Part shown: positions 28,101 through 40,100 of the stretch, piece after piece | Layout of the letters: every line of letters begins with the position of its first letter | How positions within the stretch are numbered: position 1 is the first letter of the stretch | Source: Stenogyne calaminthoides | Lineage: Eukaryota > Streptophyta > Magnoliopsida > Lamiales > Lamiaceae | Assembly (NCBI GenBank): GCA_037126765.1 | Contig: JBBCBC010000022.1 | Location: 15,591,758 to 15,655,757, forward strand | Direction of reading: 5' to 3' | DNA length: 64,000 bases | Notes under the pieces: generated by a model | The model's input: only the letters and a program-made list of their open reading frames with translations | Database searches by the model: none | Told to the model about the DNA's origin: nothing | Program-made: the position numbers and the translations under genes

Positions 28101-31100
28101 TGTGATGTTGTAATCATTTTTTCCCAACGGATAATATGAGTGGGTAGTATAGGCATTTTTTTTTTTTTTCATAGATCACCGTAGTAGGGTTTTTTGCTTG
28201 TTCTTGTTGTAATTTTGATCGCAAGGATGAGCGATGTCGGATGGAGGATCCGAAACGGCGATTGGGGTTTTGGCCATTGATGGTGAAAACTGCTTTTGGC
28301 CATAACTTTTGACTCGTGTCCGCTTTTCCTATTATAACCATGTTTTTCGAAAACGCCTTGAAGTCCTCTACATGTCTCACACATTTTGCGCCCCTCTAAA
28401 AACCCCACCCACCGGATAAGATTATAATATTTTTTTTCTATCGCAACCCTCGTGTGATATTGTAATCGCTTTTTCCCAAATGGATAATATGAGTGGGTAG
28501 TATAGGCATTTTTTTTTTTTTTAGATCACCGTAGTAGGGTTTTGCTTGTTCTTGTTGTAATTTTGATCGCAAGGATGAGCGATGTCGGATGGAGGATCCG
28601 AAACGGCGATTGGGGTTTTGGCCATTGGATGGTGAAAAAACTGCTTTTGGCCATAACTTTTGACTCGGTGTCCGTTTTCCTATTATAACCATGTTTCGAA
28701 AACGCCTTGAAGTCCTCTACATGTCTCACATCTTTTTCATCCCTCTAAAAAACACCCACCGGATAAGATTATAATATTTTTTTCTATCGCAACCCTCGTG
28801 GTGATATTGTAAATCATTTTTCCCAAATGGATAATATGAGTGGGGTAGTATAGGCATTTTTTTTTTTAGATCACCGTAGTAGGGTTTTGCTTTGTTGTTC
28901 TTGTTGTAATTTTGATCGCAAGGATGAGCGATGTCGGATGGAGGATCCGAAACGGCGATTGGGGTTTTGGCCATTGATGGTGAAAAACTTTTTGGCCATA
29001 ACTTTTGACTCGGTGTCCGCTTTTCCTATTATAACCATGTTTCGAAAAACGCCTTGAAGTCCTCTACATGTCTCACATCACTTCACATCCCCTAAAAAAA
29101 CCCACCCACCGGATAAGATATTATAATATTTTTTTATCGCAACCCTCGTGTGATATTGTAATCATTTTTTCCCAACGATAATATGAGTGGGTAGTATAGG
29201 CATTTTTTTTTTTTTCAGAGATCACCGTAGTAGGGTTTTTGCTTGTTCTTGTTGTAATTTTGATCGCAAGGATGAGCGATGTCGATGGAGGATCCGAAAC
29301 GGCGATTGGGGTTTTTGCCATTGATGGTGAAAACTGCTTTTGGCCATAACTTTTGACTCGTGTCCGCTTTTCCTATTATAACCATGTTTTTCGAAAAACG
29401 CCTAGAAGTCCTGAAGTCCTCTACATGTCTCACAGCTTTCGCCGTCCCCTCTAAAAAAACACCCACCGGATAGTATTATAATATTTTTTTTTCTATCGCA
29501 ACCCTCGTGTGATATTGTAATCATTTTTCCCAAATGGATAATATGAGTGGGTAGTATAGGCATAGGCATTTTTTTTTTTAGATCACCGTAGTAGGGTTTT
29601 GCTTTGTTCTTGTTGTAATTTTGATCGCAAGGATGAGCGATGTCGGATGGAGGATCCGAAAACGGCGATTGGGGTTTTTGGCCATTGATGGTGAAAACTG
29701 CTTTTGCCATAACTTTTGACTCGGTGTCCGCTTTTCCTATTATAACCATGTTTCGAAAACGCCTTGAAGTCCTCTACATGTCTCACAAAAACTTTGTCGC
29801 CGTCCCCTAAAAAACCCACCCACCGGATATAGTATTATAATATTTTTTCTATCGCAACCCTCGTGTGATATTGTAATCGCTTTTTCCAAATCGGATAATA
29901 TGAGTGGGTAGTATAGGCATTTTTTTTTCATAGATCACCGTAGTAGGGTTTTTGTTGTTCTTGTTGTAATTTTGATCGCAAGGATGAGCGATGTCGGATG
30001 GAGGATCCGAAAAACGGCGATTGGGGTTTTTTGGCCATTGATGGTGAAAACTGCTTTTGGCCATAACTTTTGACTCGTGTGTCCGCTTTTCCTATTATAA
30101 CCATGTTTTTAAAACGCCTTGAAGTCCTCTACATGTCTCACAGCTTTCGCCCCCTAAAAAACTTAAACCCACCGGATAAGATATATAATATTTTTTTTCT
30201 ATCGCAACCCTCGTGGTGATATTGTAATCGCTTTTTCCCAACGGATAATATATGAGGGGTAGTATAGGCATTTTTTTTTTTTCATAGATCACCAGTAGTA
30301 GGGTTTTTTGCTTGTTCTTGTTGTAATTTTGATCGCAAGGATGAGCGATGTCGGATGGAGGATCCGAAACGGCGATTGGGGTTTTGGCCATTGATGGTGA
30401 AAACTGCTTTTGGCCATAACTTTTGACTCGGTGTCCGCTTTTCCTATTATAACCATGTTTCGAAAACGCCTTGAAGTCCTCTCTACATGTCTCACAAATT
30501 TTCCGCCCCCTCTAAAACCCACCCACCGGATAAGATTATAATATTTTTTTTATCGCAACCCTCGTGATATTTGTAATCATTTTTTTCCAAACGGATAATA
30601 TGAGGGGTAGTATAGGCATTTTTTTTCATAGATCACCGTAGAGTAGGGTTTTGCTTGTTTTTGTTCTTGTTGTAATTTTGATCGCAAGGATGAGCGATGT
30701 CGATGGAGGATCCGAAACGGGCGATTGGGGTTTTTGGCCATTGATGGTGAAAAACTGTTTTGGCCATAACTTTTGACTCGTGTCCGCTTTTCCTATTATA
30801 ACCATGTTTTAAAACGCCTTGAAGTCCTCTACATGTCTCACAGCTTTTGCTTGTCCCTCTAAAAACCGACCCACCGGATAAGATTATAATATTTTTTTTA
30901 TCGCAACCCTCGTGATATTGTAATCATTTTTCCCAACGGATAATATGAGGGGGTAGTATAGGCATTTTTTTTTTTTTAGATCACCGTAGTTTTTTTGTTT
31001 TGTTCTTGTTGTAATTTTGATCGCAAGGATGAGCGATGCGTCGGATGGAGGATCCGAAAACGCGATTGGGGTTTTGGCCATTGATGGTGAAAACTGCTTT

Positions 31101-34100
31101 TGGCCATAACTTTTTGACTCGGTGTCCCGCTTTTCCTATTATAACCATGTTTCGAAACGCCTTGAAGTCCTCTACATGTCTCATACAGCTTCGCCGCCCT
31201 CTAAAACCGACCCACCGATAAGATATAATATTTTTCTCTATCGCAACCCTCGTGGTGATATTGTAATCGCTTTTTCCCAAACGGATAATATGAGGGGGTA
31301 GTATAGGCATTTTTTTTTTTTTTAGATCACCGTAGTAGGGTTTTGCTTGTTCTTGTTGTAATTTTGATCGCAAGGATGAGCGATGTCGATGGAGGATCCG
31401 AAAACGGCGATGGGTTTTGGCCATTGATGGTGAAAAACTGTTTTTTGGCCATAACTTTTGACTCCGTGTGTCCGCTTTTCCTATTATAACCATGTTTTCG
31501 AAACGCCTTGAAGTCCTCTACATGTCTCACAAATTCATTCGCCGTCCCTCTAAAAAAAACCCACCCACCGGATAAGATTATAATATTTTTTTCTATCGCA
31601 ACCCTTGTGTGATATTGTAATCGCTTTTTCCCAACGGATAATATGAGGGGTAGTATAGGCATTTTTTTTTCATAGATCACCGTAGTAGGGTTTTTGCTTG
31701 TTCTTGTTGTAATTTTGATCGCAAGGATGAGCGATGTCGATGGAGGATCCGAAACGGCGATTGGGGTTTTGGCCATTGATGGTGAAAACTGTTTTGGCCA
31801 TAACTTTTTGACTCGTGTCCGCTTTTCCTATTATAACCATGTTTTTCGAAACGCCTTGAAGTCCTCTACATGTCTCACAAATTTGTCATTCCCTCTAAAA
31901 AAAACCCACCGATAGATATATAATATTTTTTTCTATCGCAACCCTCGTGTGATATTGTAATCGCTTTTTCCAAACCGATAATATGAGTGGGTAGTATAGG
32001 CATTTTTTTTTTTTCATAGATCACCGTAGTAGGGTTTTGCTTGTTCTTGTTGTAATTTTGATCGCAAGGATGAGCCGATGTCGGATGGAGGATCCGAAAC
32101 GGCGATTGGGGTTTTTGGCCATTGATGGTGAAAACTGTTTTGGCCATAACTTTTTTGACTCGTGTCCGCTTTTCCTATTATAACCATGTTTCGAAACGCC
32201 TTGAAGTCCTCTACATGTCTCACATGCTTTGCCGCCCCTCTAAAAAACCACCCACCGGATAAGATTATAATATTTTTTTCTATCGCAACCCTCGTGTGAT
32301 ATTGTAATCGCTTTTCCCAACGGATAATATGAGTGGGTAGTATAGGCATTTTTTTTTTTTCATAGATCACCGTAGTAGGGTTTTGCTTGTTCTTGTTGTA
32401 ATTTTGATCGCGCAAGGATGAGCGATGTCGGATGGAGGATCCGAAACGGCGATTGGGGTTTTTGGCCATTGATGGTGAAAACTATTTTTGCCATAACTTT
32501 TGACTCGGTGTCCGCTTTTCCTATTATAACCATGTTTCGAAACGCCTTGAAGTCCTCTACATGTCTCACAGCTTCGTCGCCCCTCTAAAAACCACCCACC
32601 GATAGTATTATAATATTTTTTTTTATCGCAACCCTCGTGTGATATTGTAATCATTTTTTCCCCCAATCGATAATATGAGTGGGTAGTATAGGCATTTTTT
32701 TTTTTTTATAGATCACCGTAGTAGGGTTTTGCTTGTTCTTGTTGTAATTTTGATCGCAAGGATGAGCGATGATGTCGGATGGAGGATCCGAAAACGGGCG
32801 ATTGGGGTTTTGGCCATTGATGGTGAAAACTGCTTTTGGCCATAACTTTTGACTCGTGTCCGCTTTTCCTATTATAACCATGTTTCGAAAACGCCTTGAA
32901 GTCCTCTACATGTCTCACAAATTCATGCCGCCCCCTCTAAAACCCACCCCACCGGATAAGTATTATAATATTTTTTCTCTATCGCAACCCTCGTGTGATA
33001 TTGTAATCATTTTTCCCAACGGATAATATGAGTGGGTAGTATAGGCATTTTTTTTTTTTTTCAGATCACCGTAGTAGGGTTTTTTGCTTGTTCTTGTTGT
33101 AATTTTGATCGCAAGGATGAGCCGATGTCGATGGAGGATCCGAAAACGGCGATTGGGGTTTTGGCCATTGATGGTGAAAACTGTTTTGGCCATAACTTTT
33201 GACTGTCCGCTTTTCCTATTATAACCATGTTTTTCGAAACGCCTTGAAGTCCTCTACATGTCTCACAAAATTCGCCGCCCCTCTAAAAAACCCCCACCGA
33301 TATAGATTATAATATTTTTCTCTATCGCAACCCTCGTGTGATATTGTAATCATTTTTCCCAACAAACGATAATATGAGTGGGTAGTATATAGGCATTTTT
33401 TTTTTTTTCAGATCACCGTAGTAGGGTTTTGCTTGTTCTTGTTGTAATTTTGATCGCAAGGATGAGCGATGTCGGATGGAGGATCCGAAAACGGCGATTG
33501 GGGTTTTGGCCATTGATGGTGAAAAACTGCTTTTGGCCATAACTTTTGACTCGGTGTCCGCTTTTCCTATTATAACCATGTTTCGAAAACGCCTTGAAGT
33601 CCTCTACATGTCTCACAAATTTTCGCCGCCCTCTAAAAAACCCACCCACCGGATAAGATTATAATATTTTTTTTTATCGCAACCCTCGTGTGATATTGTA
33701 ATCGCTTTTTCCCAAAACGGATAATATGAGGGGGTAGTATAGGCATTTTTTTTTTTCATAGATCATCACGTAGTAGGGTTTTTGCTTGTTCTTGTTGTAA
33801 TTTTGATCGCAAGGATGAGCGATGTCGGATGGAGGATCCGAAAACGGCGATTGGGGTTTTGGCCATTGATGGTGAAAAACTGTTTTTGGCCATAACTTTT
33901 TTGACTTCGGTGTCCGCTTTTCCTATTATATAACCATGTTTCGAAAACGCCTTGAAGTCCTCTACATGTCTCACAAATTTGTCGTCCCCTAAAAACTGAC
34001 CCACCGGATAAGTATTATAATATTTTTTCTATCGCAACCCTCGTGGTGATTGTAATCATTTTTCCCAACGGATAATATGAGTGGGTAGTATAGGCATTTT

Positions 34101-37100
34101 TTTTTTTTTCATAGATCACCGTAGTAGGGTTTTGCTTGTTCTTGTTGTAATTTTGATCGCAAGGATGAGCGATGTCGGATGGAGGATCCGAAAACGGCGA
34201 TTGGGGTTTTTGCCATTGATGGGTGAAAACTGCTTTTGGCCATAACTTTTGACTCGTGTCCCGCTTTTCCTATTATAACCATGTTTTTCGAAACGCCTTT
34301 GAAGTCCTCTACATGTCTCACAAATTTTGTCGTCCCTCTAAAAACCCACCCACCGGATAGTATTATAATATTTTTTTTCTATCGCAACCCTCGTGTGATA
34401 TTGTAATCGCTTTTCCCAAATCGGATAATATGATGGGGTAGTATAGGCATTTTTTTTTTCATAGATCACCGTAGTAGGGTTTTTGCTTGTTCTTGTTGTA
34501 ATTTTGATCGCAAGGATGAGCGATGTCGATGGAGGATCCGAAACGGCGATTGGGGGTTTTGGCCATTGATGGTGAAAAAAATTTTTTTGGCCATAACTTT
34601 TGACTCGGTGTCCGCTTTTCCTATTATAACCATGTTTCGAAACGCCTTGAAGTCCTCTACATGTCTCTCACAAATTTTCATTCCCTCTAAAAACCCACCC
34701 ACCGGATAGTATTATAATATTTTTTCTATCGCAACCCTCGTGTGATATTGTAATCATTTTTCCCAACGGATAATATGAGGGGTAGTATAGGCATTTTTTT
34801 TTTTTTCATAGATCACCGTAGTAGGGTTTTTGCTTTGTTCTTGTTGTAATTTTGATCGCAAGGATGAGCCGATGTCGGATGGAGGATCCGAAACGGGCGA
34901 TTGGGGTTTTGGCCATTGATGGTGAAAACTGTTTTGGCCATAACTTTTGACTCGGTGTCCGTCCGCTTTCCTATTATAACCATGTTTCGAAACGCCTTGA
35001 AGTCCTCTACATGTCTCACAAATTTTTGCCGCCCCTCTAAAACCCACCCACCGGATAGTATTATAATATTTTTTTCTATCGCAACCCTCGTGTGATATTG
35101 TAATCATTTTTCCCCAACGATAATATGAGTGGGTAGTATAGGCATTTTTTTTTTTCATAGATCACCGTAGTAGGGTTTTTTGCTTGTTCTTGTTGTAATT
35201 TTGATCGCAAGGATGAGCGATGTCGGATGGAGGATCCGAAAAAACGATTGGGGTTTTTGCCATTGATGGTGAAAAACCTGCTTTTGGCCATAACTTTTGA
35301 CTCGGTGTCCGCTTTTCCTATTATAACCATGTTTCGAAAACGCTTTGAAGTCCTCTACATGTCTCACAAAACTTTCGCCTCTAAAAAAACTGACCCCACC
35401 GATAAGATATTATAATATTTTTTTATATCGCAACCCTCGTGTGTGATATTGTAATCGCTTTTCCCAACGGATAATATGAGTGGGTAGTATAGGCATTTTT
35501 TTTTTTCATAGATCACCGTAGTAGGGTTTTTGCTTGTTCTTGTTGTAATTTTGATCGCAAGGATGAGCGATGTCGATGGAGGATCCGAAAACGGCGATTG
35601 GGGTTTTGGCCATTGATGGTGAAAACTGCTTTTGGCCATAACTTTTGACTCGTGTCCCGCTTTTCCTATTATAACCATGTTTCGAAACGCCTTGAAGTCC
35701 TCTACATGTCTCACAAAGCTTCGTCGCCCCTAAAAAACCACCCACCGGATAAGATTATAATATTTTTTTCTATCGCAACCCTCGTGGTGATATTGTAATC
35801 GCTTTTTCCCAACGGATAAATATGAGGGGTAGTATAGGCATTTTTTTTTTCATAGATCACCGTAGTAGGGTTTTTTGCTTGTTCTTGTTGTAATTTTGAT
35901 CGCAAGGATGAGCGATGTCGGATGGAGGATCCGAAACGGCGATTGGGGTTTTGGCCATTGATGGTGAAAACTGCTTTTGGCCATAACTTTTGACTCGGGT
36001 GTCCGCTTTTCCTATTATAACCATGTTTCGAAACGCCTTTGAAGTCCTCTACATGTCTCACAAATTTCACCGCCCCTCTAAAAACCCACCCCACCGATAG
36101 TATTATAATATTTTTTTCTATATCGCAACCCTCGTGGTGATATTGTAATCGCTTTTTCCAAATGATAATATGAGTGGGTAGTATAGGCATTTTTTTTTTT
36201 TCATAGATCACCGTAGTAGGGTTTTGCTTGTTCTTGTTGTAATTTTGATCGCAAGGATGAGCGATGTCGGATGGAGGATCCGAAACGGCGATTGGGGTTT
36301 TGGCCATTGGATGGTGAAAACTGCTTTTGGCCATAACTTTTGACTCGTGTCCCGCTTTTCCTATTATAACCATGTTTCGAAACGCCTTGAAGTCCTCTAC
36401 ATGTCTCAAAAATTTTGCCGCCCCTCTAAAAAAACCACCGGATAATTATATAATTTTTCTATCGCGCAACCCTCGTGTGTGATATTGTAATCATTTTTTC
36501 CCAACGATAATATGAGGGGTAGTATAGGCATTTTTTTTTTTTATATCATCACCGTAGTAGGGTTTTTGCTTGTTCTTGTTGTAATTTTGATCGCAAGGAT
36601 GAGCGATGTCGGATGGAGGATCCGAAAACGGCGATTGGGGTTTTGGCCATTGATGGTGAAAAAACCTGCTTTTGGCCATAACTTTTTGACTCGGTGTCCG
36701 CTTTTTTCCTATTATAACCATGTTTCGAAAACGCCTTGAAGTCCTCTACATGTCTCACATAAACTTTTTCGCGCTCCTCTAAAAAAACCCACCGATAAGA
36801 TTATAATATTTTTTCTATCGCAACCCTCGTGTGATATTGTAATCGCTTTTTCCCAACGGATAATATGAGTGGGTAGTATAGGCATTTTTTTTTTTTTAGA
36901 TCACCGTAGTAGGGTTTTTGCTGTTCTTGTTGTAATTTTGATCGCAAGGATGAGCGATGTCGGATGGAGGATCCGAAACGGCGATTGGGGTTTTGGCCAT
37001 TGATGGTGAAAACTGCTTTTGCCATAACTTTTGACTCTCGGTGTCCGCTTTTATTATAATAACCATGTTTCGAAAACGCCTTGAAGTCCTCTACATGTCT

Positions 37101-40100
37101 CACAAATTTTCGTCGCCCCTCTAAAAACCACCCACCGGATAGTATTATAATATTTTTTTCTATCGCAACCCTCGTGTGATATTGTAATCAATTTTTTCCC
37201 AATCGATAATATGAGTGGGTAGTATAGGCATTTTTTTTTTTTTTTATAGATCACCGTAGTAGGGTTTTGCTTGTTCTTGTTGTAATTTTGATCGCAAGGA
37301 TGAGCGATGTCGGATGGAGGATCCGAAACGGCGATTGGGGTTTTGGCCATTGATGGTGAAAACTGCTTTTGCCATAACTTTTGACTCGTGTGTCCGCTTT
37401 TCCTATTATAACCATGTTTTAAAACGCCTTGAAGTCCTCTACATGTCTCACAACAAATTTTGCACATTCATCCTCTAAAAACTTACCCACCGGATAGTAT
37501 TATAATATTTTTTTTCTATCGCAACCCTCGTGTGATATTGTAATCGCTTTTTCCCAAATCGATAATATGAGTGGGTAGTATAGGCATTTTTTTTTTTTCA
37601 GATCACCGTAGTAGGGTTTTGCTTGTTCTTGTTGTAATTTTGATCGCAAGGATGAGCGATGTCGATGGAGGATCCGAAACGGCGATTGGGGTTTTGGCCA
37701 TTGATGGTGAAAAAAATTTTTGCCATAACTTTTTGACTCGGTGTCCGCTTTTCCTATTATAACCATGTTTCGAAAACGCCTTGAAGTCCTCTACATGTCT
37801 CACAAATTTGCCGTCCCTCTAAAACCCACCCACCGGATAAGATTATAATATTTTTTTTCTATCGCAACCCCTCGTGTGATATTGTAATCATTTTTCCCAA
37901 CGGATAATATGAGTGGGTAGTATAGGCATTTTTTTTTTTTTTCAGATCACCGTAGTAGGGTTTTGCTTGTTCTTGTTGTAAATTTTGATCGCAAGGATGA
38001 GCGATGTCGGATGGAGGATCCGAAACGGCGATTGGGGTTTTGGCCATTGATGGTGAAAAACTGCTTTTGCCATAACTTTTGACTCGTGTCCCGCTTTTAT
38101 TATAACCATGTTTTTAAAAACGCCTTGAAGTCCTCTTACATGTCTCACAAATTTTCGCCGCCCTCTAAAAACCCACCCACCCGATATAGATATATATATT
38201 TTTTTCTATCGCAACCCTCGTGTGATATTGTAATCGCTTTTCCCAAATGGATAATATGAGTGGGTAGTATAGGCATTTTTTTTTTTTCATAGATCACCGT
38301 AGTAGGGTTTTTGTTTGTTCTTGTTGTAATTTTGATCGCAAGGATGAGCGATGTCGGATGGAGGATCCGAAACGGCGATTGGGGTTTTGGCCATTGGATG
38401 GTGAAAAACTGCTTTTGCCATAACTTTTGACTCGGTGTCCGCTTTTCCTATTATAACCATGTTTCGAAAACGCCTTGAAGTCCTCTACATGTCTCACAGC
38501 TTCGCCGTCCCTCTAAAAACCCACCCACCGGATAAGATTATAATATTTTTTTCTATCGCAACCCTCGTGGTGATATTGTAATCATTTTTTCCCAAACGGA
38601 TAATATGAGTGGGTAGTATAGGCATTTTTTTTTTTTTAGATCACCGTAGTAGGGTTTTTGCTTGTTCTTGTTGTAATTTTGATCGCAAGGATGAGCGATG
38701 TCGATGGAGGATCCGAAACGGGCGATTGGGGTTTTGGCCATTGATGGTGAAAACTGTTTTTGCCATAACTTTTGACTCGTGTGTCCGCTTTTCCTATTAT
38801 AACCATGTTTCGAAACGCCTTGAAGTCCTACATGTGTCTCAAAGCTTTTGCCGCCCCTCTAAAACCCCCCCACCGGATAGTATTATAATATTTTTTTCTA
38901 TCGCAACCCTCGTGGTGATATTGTAATCGCTTTTCCCAACGGATAATATGAGTGGGTAGTATAGGCATTTTTTTTTTTTTCATAGATCACACTAGTAGGG
39001 TTTTGCTTGTTCTTGTTGTAATTTTGATCGCAAGGATGAGCGATGTCGGATGGAGGATCCGAAAACGGCGATTGGGGGTTTTGGCCATTGATGGTGAAAA
39101 AACTGTTTTGCCATAACTTTTGACTCGGTGTCCCGCTTTTCCTATTATAACCATGTTTCGAAAACGCCTTGAAGTCCTCTACATGTCTCACACTTTTGCC
39201 GCCCCTCTAAAACCCACCCACCGGATAAGATATAATAATTTTTTTCTATCGCAACCCTCGTGTGATATTGTAATCATTTTTCCCAACGGATAATATGAGT
39301 GGGGTAGTATAGGCATTTTTTTTTTCATAGATCACTCGAGTAGGGTTTTTGCTTGTTCTTGTTGTAATTTTGATCGCAAGGATGAGCGATGTCGGATGGA
39401 GGATCCGAAACGGCGATTGGGGTTTTGGCCATTGATGGTGAAAAACTGCTTTTGGCCATAACTTTTGACTCGTGTCCGCTTTTCTATTTATAACCATGTT
39501 TCGAAACGCCTTGAAGTCCTCTACATGTCTCACAAATTTTTCGTCTTCCTCTAAAACCCACCCACCGGATAGTATTATAATATTTTTCTATCGCAACCCT
39601 CGTGTGATATTGTAATCATTTTTCCCAACGGATAATATGAGGGTAGTATAGGCATTTTTTTTTTTTCAGATCACCGTAGTAGGGTTTTGCTTGTTCTTGT
39701 TGTAATTTTGATCGCAAGGATGAGCGATGTCGATGGAGGATCCGAAACGGCGATTGGGGTTTTGGCCATTGATGGTGAAAACTGCTTTTTTGCCATAACT
39801 TTTGACTCGGGTGTCCGCTTTTCCTATTATAACCATGTTTCGAAACGCCTTGAAGTCCTCTACATGTCTCACAGCTTTCACCATCCCTCTAAAAACCCAC
39901 CCACCCGGATAAGATTATAATATTTTTTTATCGCAACCCTCGTGTGATATTGTAATCGCTTTTCCCAACGGATAATATGAGTGGGTAGTATATAGGCTTT
40001 TTTTTTCATAGATCACCGTAGTAGGGTTTTTGCTTGTTCTTGTTGTAATTTTGATCGCAAGGATGAGCGATGTCGGATGGAGGATCCGAAACGGGATATT

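Noticed and set aside
35711..36409. 232-codon minus-strand open frame, and many similar 60-220 codon frames across 1-42 kb
   Set aside because: They lie wholly in satellite monomers, repeat the same peptide words, and shift frame with every indel. They are shadows of the tandem repeat, not genes.
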